A stretch of 64,000 nucleotides of DNA from Hygrocybe punicea. Its lineage: Eukaryota > Basidiomycota > Agaricomycetes > Agaricales > Hygrophoraceae. Below the pieces are notes generated by a model. It was not told the DNA's origin. It saw nothing but the letters and a program-made list of their open reading frames with translations, and ran no database searches. A program made the position numbers and the translations under genes. How positions within the stretch are numbered: the stretch's first letter is position 1; the number at the start of each line of letters is the position of its first letter. Shown here one piece after another: positions 43,324 to 53,599 of this stretch. The stretch lies in NCBI GenBank assembly GCA_963556145.1, contig OY744472.1:248001-312000 (forward strand), read 5' to 3'.

Positions 43324-45060
43324 TTAAACCAAGCACTGTTCGGTGATCTTACCCTTCTCCATCGTCTCCGCACTTGCCCGGCCAGTTGGACTGGGACTAT
43401 CCTTTATCCTTCGATCGTGTGGCTGTAGCGAGAGCTTTTCGCGAAGGTGAAGTGCAACTTCCCTTTTACAAGGAATACGGCCGAGCAGATCCAGCAGCTG
43501 TTCCAAGCCATTCGGGCATCGCACCGCAGCCGTGTTGTCCCACAAGGATGCATTCCGCAACTTGAAATCCGACAACAACGTCACCCAATCCACAAGTGAA
43601 TCTATATCATTCTTCGAGAGTGAATGAGATTTTGCCCACGATGCAATAACAGGGAACAGCGAATTCGAGAGGGTGATTTTGCGTTGTGGTGTATCGGCAT
43701 GCAATGCTGCTCTCTGAAATTCTCGAAACGGCGAAGAAAGCTTTTCCTGCAGATACCATGCTAGAGCCTCAGCCTCAACCGTATCTGGGACGAGCGGACC
43801 GGGTTTTTTAGCCATGCGGTAGCCTTGGATGACCCACGGGATACCAATTCCAAAGCAAACCCCCAGGTAGATGAAGCGGAATTTACTGAAGTACCCTGCA
43901 ACAGAGAAAAGGATAAGAGGTACGGTGGTCGCGGTTGCGACCCATAGGGGAAACCCAATGAGTGGGTATCCATCATTGGATACTCGTACGTCTCTGAACA
44001 TGGCGATTTGTATAATGCCAGGGAGGGCAAACCCGAGGACGAAGCTCGTGTTGACAAATGCCATAAGACAGATGATTCCTGAGCCTACCACACCGCATAA
44101 GAGTGTTATGCATCCGGAAAAGCGAAGGCTGTCTTTTGGCAAAACGAGATCCAAGGTGAACCGTAACCATCGCGAGAAGGGCGTCTTGAACGGACAGTTC
44201 GGAATAAAAGCAGCAGCAATCGAGGTGGCGTAACCAAAAGTCAGAGCTACCGAAAATAAAACAGCGATCGTGAAGGCGATATCCACTTGGATCTTCATCA
44301 TGAAAGCACTGTATTGGCGTGTCAGGTTCGGAAAGAAGACTTTGTCCCCAAGGAAAACTCACTAAACAGCCAAGAAGAACAGAACAAGAGAAAGAAGCAC
44401 GATACTGGGCAGCATTTCGATGATATAGCCCACATGCCATGCTTTTATTGCACTAAAAGCCCTTTGCCGGTTGAGGGCTCGATCATAGGCGCCGCCTGGT
44501 TTACTAACGGACTCGCGATATGCCAATAACCACAGTTTGGCTAGAAACCCACCGGCAGAAGCGATGATGCAGCCGCACAAACTGGCAAACAACATTCCGC
44601 ATACATAAATGTCGTTGCTTCGTGGAACGAAAGGCTGAGGAGGTGGTGCCGTGGCTGGGATGGTCTGTGTGCCGTTACTGGATGATGAGAGCTGCTGCGC
44701 GATGGTGAGGAGAATGTCATTTGTTACACTGAGAGGATCACGTTGGAGTGCCGTCGTAGCTTGGAGTAGGAAAGACGTCATGATAGCGGAGAACAAGGCG
44801 GCCTGCAGCACACAGGGTCATTGGAAAGCGCAATACGACGTGATTTAATCTTACGGAAACAAGGAGGATATCTATGCCTTGTGTCCATCGTTCGATCATC
44901 TTGTCATCGTGTTTGCTTGCCCTCTTGACATATCGCTTCCAAATTTTATCACTTTTCGGGAATTTACCGAGCGCTGGAGGCTTATGATGAATTAACCAAT
45001 GTGAACGATGTCGAGGGACTTACTGATTGAATGGGTTTGTGATGACTGTGTCGCTTCCAT
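43324..45060 (-). CDS. DUF6535-type multi-pass membrane protein, 526 aa, 4 exons
   Basis: The only ordinary host-type gene that looks intact in the left and middle parts. Proposed exons on the minus strand: 45060-45024, 44973-44855, 44802-44363 and 44308-43324. The introns are 50, 52 and 54 bp, with GTAAGT, GTAAGA and GTGAGT donors and CAG acceptors. All phases fit and the joined frame has no stop. The start region WKRYVKRASKHDDKMIERWTQG, then ILLVSAALFSAIMTSFLL, matches the DUF6535 signature of basidiomycetes. Hydrophobic spans lie around LFSAIMTSFLL, IYVCGMLFASLCGCIIASAGG, IIEMLPSIVLLSLVLFFLAV and IAFTIAVLFSVAL, with more in the last exon. The C-terminal ~130 residues are soluble. It should be an integral membrane protein; its role is unknown in the family. 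Confidence 0.75.
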
Positions 45061-45532
45061 GGCTTCGTAGAAAGTACAGAAGGTAAAGGGACGTTTGGAG
45101 GTTCACGAGACATCTACAAAACCGGTATAAGTAGGAAGGAAGCATCGTAGTGAGTTATTGTCAAGGCATTGGTGTCACAACGTAAACCCGAGTGTGGTGT
45201 CGAATCCTATGCGTGTTGTGTTTTAAAGCATCCGAGTCGGCAGGTATGAGTTATTCGGGGTCGTTATAGGGACATGCCAGTGCAATTTTGTTCCTGCCTG
45301 ATCTTCCCCTAGTATTAGTTGTTGTGATGTGAGGCCTTCCCCACCCCAATTGTAAAAGACTTTGACATGCTTACCGTAGTTTGCGTGTGGATCTCGCGTC
45401 TCGTTCGACGGAGTAACCGTCGCCAAGTTTTGCAACGCTTCTAGGGAGATCCAGTGGCGTCGAAGCTAGACCCGGGTCGGTATGTACAGTTGTTCCGTTG
45501 TCTTTTTAATTTGGCAAGCATTCGGAGTCCTC

Positions 45533-45560
45533 AGTGACCTTGTAGTTATACAAGGTCACT
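45533..45560. other. short perfect hairpin
   Basis: AGTGACCTTGTA and TACAAGGTCACT are perfect 12-bp arms around a GTTA loop. It lies about 30 bp from the TA-flanked MITE, upstream of the DUF6535 gene (minus strand). Role unknown. Confidence 0.6.
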
Positions 45561-45589
45561 AACATACCGTACATGTTCCTGTACAATTA

Positions 45590-45960
45590 TTGTCTATTTC
45601 AGGCAAGTTGGCGGAGCCTAAAAAAACTCCGAAATAAATCGCAAACGGAAATTTGAGATATCTCGCCGAATATTCAACGGAATAGAAATGCAATGACATT
45701 TTTTTCAATCCGAGACCAGACTGTGCCTGTCTGTCACTGACCGAGGTTCAGAAAGTCATGTTCTCAGTGAATCTCAAATTTTGGATTTCGGCAGCCACAG
45801 TACCATCAATCATGGTAAAAAGTCACTTTGGGAAGGTATACCACATTTTTAAGGCCTCGGTATACAATAGATTCATAATATCAATTTTTGCAAACATTTT
45901 GGTACTGCTCCGATGACAATCCATTTTTTTAGGCTCCGCCAACTTGCCTGAAATAGACAA
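45590..45960. mobile_element. mariner-like MITE, 371 bp, TA target duplication
   Basis: Perfect 37-bp terminal inverted repeats starting TTGTCTATTTCAGGCAAGTT, with TA on both sides (45588-45589 and 45961-45962), as in Tc1/mariner elements. The interior is non-coding and AT-rich. It is far too small for a transposase. Confidence 0.85.
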
Positions 45961-45962
45961 TA

Positions 45963-46984
45963 AATTCCGTCAATTCGGCTGTCATGCGTCACGTGCAGCT
46001 ACTCGGTTCCGGTCGGAGCAACTGTAATCTCCCCCAGTACCAGCACTGGCTACGAGGGCAGCGATCAATTTATCAGGTGCCATCCTGTCACATACACACC
46101 TAAGACTTGGACTGTCCCAGCTCAAGAACCATTCCTTTCGTAAACTAGCCCAGTCCTTTGTTGCCCCCTCATCGTCAAACCCATCTCCTGAACCCAATCG
46201 CAGTCCTTCCTCCGCTCCTCCGCCATATTCCACTTCAGCCTACGGTCGAACTCTAGCCGGCCACCCACAGCGGCAAATCACATCCTCGATCATCCCCACT
46301 CCTCTCTTCCGTCTTTCCCCAGACCCAGTCACAACAACCTCCGTCATACTCCTCCATCCTGGACTTCCAAACTACCCTCTCTCTCCTATTGACACGACAA
46401 GGCAGCACCGCTTTCAGCACTCCACTCCGGGCATTACAATTCAGAATACCCACAGTCCCCCTCTGCTGGAACAATCCCATTTTCCTTCCACCCGCCGGCG
46501 CTCGCTGACTCTGAACCACCACCACCACCGACAGCAGCCACAACATGGGAATCATCACACGGGAATCATCATCCGATCCTCGTAAGTGAGCATTTGACGG
46601 ACCCAACAACTATGGCTTGGAATCACGACCTCAGTCTTCAGTCATGGAGCTCTGCAATTGCAATGACTCACCTGCCGTCCTGCTCCTTCCAGGAGCTACC
46701 GGTTCATGTTCCAGTACCTTCTCAAAACTCGTCTAATCCACATCATCCCTCGCGCTCACCGATCATTCGTTCAAGATCACTATCATTGTGCCGCTTCCAT
46801 TTGCATTCAGCTGTCTCCCGTTCATATTTGCTTGGCTTAGCTCCAAGTCTGATGTCTTGCATGAGATACGGTGAGCATCCCGTATCAATTTCCTTTCCAT
46901 GACTGCAACACTTATAACTTCCTCGACGCCCTCAAGTACTATTTCTGAGACAACTCAAGATCTCACAATTCACACTCAATCATC
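45963..46984. other. no recognisable gene
   Basis: Proline/serine-rich frames with many stops on both strands (for example 46253-46609 minus, 46594-46902 plus). The plus-strand string LLLPGATGS at about 46680 faintly recalls a P-loop but lacks the Lys. Possibly a decayed gene; nothing can be supported. Confidence 0.4.
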
Positions 46985-47870
46985 CTTGTTGGATGCCCTC
47001 ATCCAGGTCTAGCCCGATCATCTCCATGTATCCCAGCAGTGTTTGACGTGATGTTGGGCATGCCGCTCGCGAGGGCGAGCTGCAGGAGTGTTCTACGATC
47101 TGGATCAGAAGCAGCTTTCGACGGATGACAACTGCCCATTGGCTTGCTGCACGGACGCTCGCGAAACCATTTGAGGGCACCTGCATTTCCAGGTAGGATC
47201 GCCGCGTAGGAGCTGCTGGGTCTACGCCTATTTTCGCGAGTCGGCATGTACAGTCTCATAGAAAACTGGAAAACCACTGCAAGGGCCTACGTACCTCGGT
47301 CAAGGAGGAAGAGTATCAGGACCTCATCGCACGGTTGCGCCGCGACATGCAGCATTGTTTCGTACTGGCGGCCTTGTACTCGTTGGTTGGACTTCTGCTT
47401 CCACTGCACCGCCTCGGGTACCGTCACATACGAGGTTCAGTTTCTCGATCAGCGCCTTCATGACTTTCCCTTGCCCGTGGAGAAGGCATGTTAGTGTGCA
47501 GCAACCCGTCGACTATGGGCTTTGGCTTCCTTGCAGCAATTCTATCTTTCTCGCGCTGTTCCGAGCATCAGTGTGAATTAGAAGGTACGCGGAAACCGTG
47601 GAACTGTGGAACTGTGGAAATATGAGAATATTCATATACCTAGCTTGCGCATGATAGGCCTCATGTTCCCTTCGTTGCCTGGCGTTGTTACCTTCCTGGC
47701 ACATCCGTGACTCGGCGAAACCGCTGGAGAAGACGTACACTCCACTGCTGCGAACGAAGAAATATTGTGAAAGGCGTAGTATGGGCAACGGGGAGGACAC
47801 GCACACTGGCCTTTGGCATAAGAAAAGGGATTATGCAACATCTCCTCGAACACGAATCTGTGGGCATGGC
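46985..47870 (-). pseudogene. possible decayed ankyrin-repeat gene
   Basis: The minus strand holds scattered ankyrin-like pieces in different frames: GKVMKALIEKLNL, then GRQYETMLHVAAQ...DEVLILFLLDRG (about 47340-47290). After an intron-like gap (donor GTACGT, acceptor AATAG), RRTLLQLALASGMPNI follows at about 47100-47060. Frames change between the pieces and stops occur, so it is not functional. Upstream minus-strand frames to about 48270 are unrecognised. The identification rests on motif resemblance only. Confidence 0.35.
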
Positions 47871-49999
47871 CAATGTCAGTAGTGTAGGACAGTAGCCCAG
47901 CTAAGAAGACATGCTTGAAGAAGCGTTCAGCTGCCTCTCCGTCCAGAGGACTTCGTCGTCACTGGAATACGTTGTCTGAATCTTGAGCCTGGCGGGTTCT
48001 TCTTGCCTCAACATCGGGACCTTCACCCGACGACGGGTGATCGTAGTGCGGCACTCTAGGGCATCGCATGGATATATCCAGGTAATATGGCCCACATCAG
48101 CAAAACAGCCATTAGGGCATAGGACGATAGATACCTTGTAAAACCACTAGTTGCCTGAGAATTCAAGCTTTTTATCCTTGAGATCGGGACGGCTTTGCCT
48201 CCACTCGAGAAATCAAAGGATAACGGGGAATTCGTCCCGCTATGGAAACAAGATGCAAGTACGACATACAAATTTTTCCCTATGCACCGATCCTGATCGA
48301 TTAGCCACCAGGTGGCATCAGAAGAGTTACATGTCCGCTTTTGGGTGCTTATTCAGCTTTTTTAAGCACGAAAAGCACGAAAAGCCATAAGCTGGGCCAG
48401 CTTATATTAGCGGGGTCGATCCGCTATTAAAAGCTGGGGCCCGCTTATTTGAAGACACTAAAAGCACGAATAGGTCAATAAGCTAGGTGTCTTTTGTGGA
48501 AGCACCGTGTACTTTTTAATTTCAAGGTAGGCTTTTCGTCACTTCAGTAGGGGGTATCAAAACAGCTTATATTATTTGCAGCAGGGGGGCACAGGGAGGC
48601 ACAGGAATACGAAGCATGTAACTACGGCAGACAGATGGAGACGAGACGGCGCATTTTGCACGGCGGAGTTGCCAATCGTGATTAGGCTGCACAAATATGT
48701 CAGTACCTGTATGAACTTAGCCCGGGAACACTCACCTGCTTTGCCATCGGAATCTGACTGGGCTAGTAAAAATCCATCATTGTCACTGGTATTGCCAGAC
48801 ATGGGCTCGCCTGAGGACTCGCTCCGGGTGTCACGCTGGTTTTGGCCACCGGTGTTGGTGCTGTCGCAGGTGTCTGTGTTGATGTTGGGCTGGTACTGGT
48901 GTGGCTGCCAGCACCATTCTCCTAGTGTCAGTGTACACGCTAGTGCTAGAGTTGAAACTTGTCCTTACCTTATCGAGGTCGCTGCCATTTTTACTGCCTT
49001 ATCCCCGCTGTTGTCGTTCCGTCGTTTTCGTTGCCCTCGCCATCTTCATTGTCCTTGCCGTTGCCACTGTCCTGCCCTGAAAATGAAATTTAGCACTGTA
49101 CCGCACTGCTACTTACTAGTGTCGGTCCAAGGTTCAACGGGTGTTCGTGTTGGTGCTAAGGCAAAGTTGAACATGGACCAAACAAAGGTAAAGTATGGAC
49201 TTCACTGATTTTTTTGACATCGCTCCAACTCCGCCGTCATGGTCTCCCTTTTCCTCTCATGCTATCCCTCCCTCTCATGCTCTCCCTCTCCACACTTGCC
49301 AACATCCCCACACTTGACTCACCCACGACATCACGAACAACCCAATATGGAATAGCACAAAGGTGAGTGTTATTATCATTTTTATCTACCGTTATTATTT
49401 GATATTATACAGGTCGTTTGTAACTACTGCAACGAAACAAGGGCTGAAATGAAGACACAACCAAACGTGAACGGCTGCGAAGAGGACGACCCAACAATGG
49501 TAACGGCGACGGCAGCAGAGGCCAAAGTGAAGTGAGACTGGGGGAGTGGTGCACCCACCCCGGTCGCCAGGTGAGTTCTCTCCTGCGCCCATGCGCAAAG
49601 ACACCCACCCCCAATGCCACCTCGCATCCACATGGCATTGCTTCAATTGACGCACGTCCCGCGCCGCGAGGTCAATGGTGGGTATGGGCGTGTGTATGAA
49701 GGGGCAGGCCCGCAAGTATGCATCGGCAGACACGCAAACTATGGTTTCTCGTGGGTATGAGTACAGATTGCGCCCGGAATATCTGTGTCATTAGCAATGA
49801 TACTGATTCTAATGCACACTCGTCACAGTAGTTTTGCAAATATAATATATAAGAATAAGCTGCCGGAATTAAAAAAAAGCCTAGTCAGAAAAGCAGAAGA
49901 TGGAATGAAAAAGGAGAAAGCACTGAAAAGCACTGAAAAGTTCTGGGCTAAAAGCGCAAGTTCGAGCGAAAAAGGTAAAAGCTTATTTAAGCATATGTA
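47871..49999. mobile_element. repeat-derived region around module copy E
   Basis: No gene is recognised. The stretch 48340-48560 is rich in GCTTTT/AAAAGC motifs, and similar AAAGCACTGAAAAGCACT / AAAAGCTTATTTAAGC motifs recur at 49910-50000, suggesting the subterminal zones of one or more hAT-like elements. Between them lies (C/G)TGTTGGTG-rich sequence resembling the interiors of hAT1 and hAT2, plus module E. Exact ends and target duplication could not be fixed. The right side truncates the GPATCH1-like pseudogene. Confidence 0.4.
49619..49672. repeat. palindromic CAATTG module, copy E (54 bp)
   Basis: ACCTCGC (49619-49625) and GCGAGGT (49666-49672) flank CAATTG (49644-49649) at 18 and 16 bp. 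The centre reads GCTTCAATTGACGC. It lies more than 35 kb from the other four copies. Confidence 0.75.
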
Positions 50000-52466
50000 A
50001 ATCTTCTGATGACTGAGGGATGAGAAAGGGCGAAGAAGATCACACGGAGTTTTCACAGGCGGCTTCTCTGCTGGTTACTTCCATGCTGTTGGCTCAAAAG
50101 AAGGTAACACCATCACACACACACTCTTTCATGTAAATGCTGTTAACATTGGAGACAGGATGGGTTCCTGCTACATAGCAAAGCAAAAGTGAGGACGATG
50201 GACGAAGAAGATCTCGCCGAAATAAAGGAGGGGACAAACTTTGGTGGACACAACAGAGGAGAAGGACTTTCTGCATGGGCAAAGCAGTGTGAGGAGGCCG
50301 AATGAGAGTATGTAGCGATCTCACGACCCCTGCGTATAGCGGTCACTAATGCGCCTCTCAAATTCTCAATAGTTCCATTGCTTCAGTACTGGAAGCAGCG
50401 ATGCTCCCACCACCCCAACTTGAAGGACTCCGTTGGAGTACTCATATGGGATGGCGGCTAGGCCAAGGCATTGGCCCGCGCAATGGCGCGCATATTGTGC
50501 TGTAATCCGACTACGCAATCTTTATGTCGGATCATTTCAGCCGGATTTGGTCTTGGCGCATTGAACGACACCGAAGACGACGACGTGGATGTCTATGAAG
50601 GAAATCTCGATCACGGGCGGACACGTTTGGCTTACGATGCCCGCCATCGTGAAGACAACAAAAAGACCATCCCGGGTAGATCTATCCGAACTAACAACAA
50701 ACCAGAAACCGTGAGCAGGCCGCGTTTCCATTTGTTCAAGAAGGACTCAGAAATTTACATCTTGAAGAGCACAGCATCGTCTGTGCAAACGTTCCATGAC
50801 GGAATACTTTCTGATCAACCGGTAGCTCAAGATCGATGGTTGGTAACGTGTTGATTGATTATCTCCGGAATAATAGCTTGATTCCACTCTGTTCACAGGT
50901 ATCCTCTTCCAGATATCCCCCAGGGATGGGAGCCGAATCCAAGTCGTATTTGGGAGAGCGACAAGGAGAACGTTGGAACCAAAACATCTTCCTCCGAGCC
51001 TCTGTCGCACGCGAAATGGAAGTTAGGCAAATCGGCCGATGAGGTATGAATTCATGTGTATTAAGTGGGCCCCTTTTATTCCTAACACGAGAATCTATGT
51101 AGCGGGGTTCGTTACTGGGCGAAACGCCGCTCCCTGCTGCTCCACGATCAGCATTTGAGTATATGTCACAGAAGGACCGCGAGCGTTTGAAGACGATAAC
51201 TTCTCAGAACCCCGCAACTGAACATGGGTCCGGGGTACTGAGTCCTGATTCTACACCTGATCCAACGACAACCTCGATCCAGGCCGCTCTACATGGCTTT
51301 CAACCGTTCGTGACCCACCCCGGGAAGCAACTGCGCTAGAATGCATTCCTGCAATCCCAAGCATTCCCCGGATCTACATCTCTCTCGCCAATGCCACATC
51401 AAAATCTGGACGAGTTCAACAAGGAGCTAGCGAGTTATGCAAAGGCAGCACTATTGTTTAAACCCATGTCGGGAGCGATGGCGAGTCGTTTTACCAGCGC
51501 AGCTGTCGTGGAGCAAAGTCAAAAGGTTCACGAGGGCCTACACACACCGTCCGCAGCAGATCTGGCTCACAAAAACCCTCCTGAACGGGAGGTCGAGAAG
51601 AAAGAGGAAAGCTCGAAAGCTCAAACGGCTCGCTTAGGTACGTACGGTCCTCTGACCAGGGACGTGAAACTGTGGCAGCAAGCGGAAATGCTCTGTAAAC
51701 GTTTCGGAGTAAAGGACCCGAATCCTGAACCTGAAGCCCCGACGGCACCTGCCAGCACTAGTGCAGCTTGCAGTTGGGAGCCGTCGGAACCAACCTTAGC
51801 TCCCGACTCGGGATCGTCGTCGTCTGTTAACCCCGACGGCGCGACGGGCATCGAGACTTGGCAAACATTGAATTAGGAGAAGACGAGAATCAGGGCCGGG
51901 ATACATTGACATATGTGCGGCCAGCTATGTTGAAGGCAATATTTGTTAGCGACGACAAAGACAGCGACGACAAAGATCAAGCCAAGAACGGTGATGACAA
52001 AGATGACGAGAAACCCGCTTCATCTGTTCCACTTCAAGACCTTCACAGCCCAACTCGGAAGCAACTCCTTTCCCCGCAGTAGCAGGATCATCCACCCCGT
52101 CTTCCTATCAACCAATGGCTACAACCCCAGACAAGGTTGACCTTCACACCTGCAAGCCGACATTTGTGCCACGGTCAGAACAGGATAGAAAATCGATTGA
52201 GAAAAAGGACAAGAAGGACAAGAAAACGAAGGGAGGAAAGGCTGTTGATGAGGACGGCAGCGGGGGCCATCCACTTTTAGCGCGCCCGCCCAGAAAAGAA
52301 GACCGAAAGACCGAAAAAGAAAAAAATGGGACCGACGAGCCGAGGAGGATGAAGATGTTAAGTGGGTAGAGAAGCCCCCACCAGAAGTCGTGAAGGACCT
52401 TGTGACGGATCCATCTCTCAAAATGACATATACGGCCGTGGTAACCGATTGTGTGACGGCCCAATA
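50000..52466 (+). pseudogene. GPATCH1/TGH-like G-patch protein, decayed copy
   Basis: Homologous pieces occur in the order of the conserved splicing-associated protein GPATCH1 (plant TGH), but in changing frames. They are [21 protein letters not shown] (about 50030-50090), MDEEDLAEIKE (about 50190), the G-patch core MGWRLGQGIGPR (about 50446), GFGLGALND and DVDVYEG (about 50540-50600), and FHDGILSDQPVAQDRW (about 50790-50840). Next come DIPQGWEPNPSRIWE (about 50900), GETPLPAAPRSAFEY (about 51120) and FKPMSGAMASRFTSAAVV (about 51460-51510). The C-terminal pieces are KAIFVSDDKDSDD, the Lys-rich KKDKKDKK and WVEKPPPEVV. In-frame stops (for example TAG 51337-51339) and frameshifts interrupt it. 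The N-terminus is missing, cut by repeat sequence before 50000. Some intron borders (GTAACA, GTATGT) remain visible. The family acts in the nucleus in pre-mRNA splicing; an intact copy should exist elsewhere. Confidence 0.75.
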
Positions 52467-52528
52467 ATCGGAAGCGGGCGGTGGATTTTATGTAGTTCAT
52501 GAAATAGTATTGTTATATCATTTGCAAG

Positions 52529-53530
52529 CTATGATTCATTTTCGCTAGCCAGCCTTCTCTTCCTGGTCGTCCTGCCAAGCATCCTGATCTGCAACATCAT
52601 TATTGTGACTCTGATTATCACACCACTTCGTTTTCGTTTACCGATGGTGGGAGTTTCAACAGATTCCTGGCCCTCGGCCAGTGAGGCACGTCAAACGAGT
52701 GCCTTTGGTATCGTATTCTGCGACAGGGCTGATCTGGATCATTTGAGGGGAGCTCAAGGGAGGTGGTAATGATGCCAAGTCATATACGTGGATTTACCAT
52801 CAGCTGAAACTGCGGTCTGAATCGGATTCTGTTGAAGGAGGGAGGGAAATGGAAAGCGTGTCAACTGCTTTGATGCTGTTACCGAAGATTTTAGTTTTCG
52901 TGGATGGTTTGCCAGTGGGCAAGAACGAACCGATTTGAGTGGCCAACGAATTCTGCGATTATTGTTGGGACCGTATTGGGATCCTTTGATACGTCATACA
53001 CGGAGAGCTTTTTGTCTTCGGCGGCGACCAACAGAACCTCTCCTTCGCCCTTGACCCGCTTGCAAAATTTGACGTCGTGTTGAAGAGAAGGATGTGTGAT
53101 TGTATGAAGGAGGCGCATATCCTGATGAGAGTAATAAGTAGAAGAGAGCAGAAATTGGTACGCACTGTCCAGTAAATATCGGCGGTTGGATCCGTCTACT
53201 GACCAGCGGACAATCTCCTTCTGGATTATACATATTAAATAAACCAACAAGCAAGAAACGAAGATGGTTACCTTTCCCCAGTTTCGTGCTTGCCGACCCT
53301 TTCCCTCGCATAAAATCCCAGATTCGAAGTGTCTTGTCTTTGCCAACGCTGAGCCCAACTTTCCTTAAAGGATGGACGGCGTCCGAGTTTACGTCCTTTG
53401 TGCCCCTTCAGTGACCTCAAGACAGCCCAATCTCGAGCTCTGAATAGACACAGCGTGCCATCCTCTGAGGCCGAGAGGAGATGAGACCGTGATGGAAAAT
53501 GAAGATGAGTTATTGAGCCTGGGTATAAGC
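52529..53530 (-). pseudogene. MAK11/PAK1IP1-like WD40 protein, decayed 3' part
   Basis: The minus strand reads GSITHLHFPS, SHLLSASEDGTLCLFRARDW and LKGHKG, then in another frame VGLSVGKDKTLRIWDFMRGK. After an intron (GTAACC...CCAG) it reads VRWSVDGS, LLHTITHPSLQHDVKF, VLLVAAEDKKLSVYDVSKDP and AEFVGHSNR, and further down KAVDTLSISLPPSTESDSD and YDLASLPPPLSSP. This order matches MAK11 (PAK1IP1), a nucleolar WD40 protein of 60S ribosome assembly. At least two one-base frameshifts and several stops are present, and the N-terminal WD repeats are absent beyond about 53530. It is tail to tail with the GPATCH1-like pseudogene, 62 bp apart, so both look like one duplicated gene block that decayed. Confidence 0.7.
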
Positions 53531-53599
53531 TGAATGTCAAAGTCATGGGTGAGCCGACACTTGAAAACACAGAGTCTCGGACATTTCCGAAGCTCTGAG

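Noticed and set aside
46670..46710. P-loop-like LLLPGATGS on the plus strand (AIG1-type GTPase?)
   Set aside because: It lacks the Lys-Ser/Thr of a P-loop, and surrounding frames have many stops with no further supporting motif.
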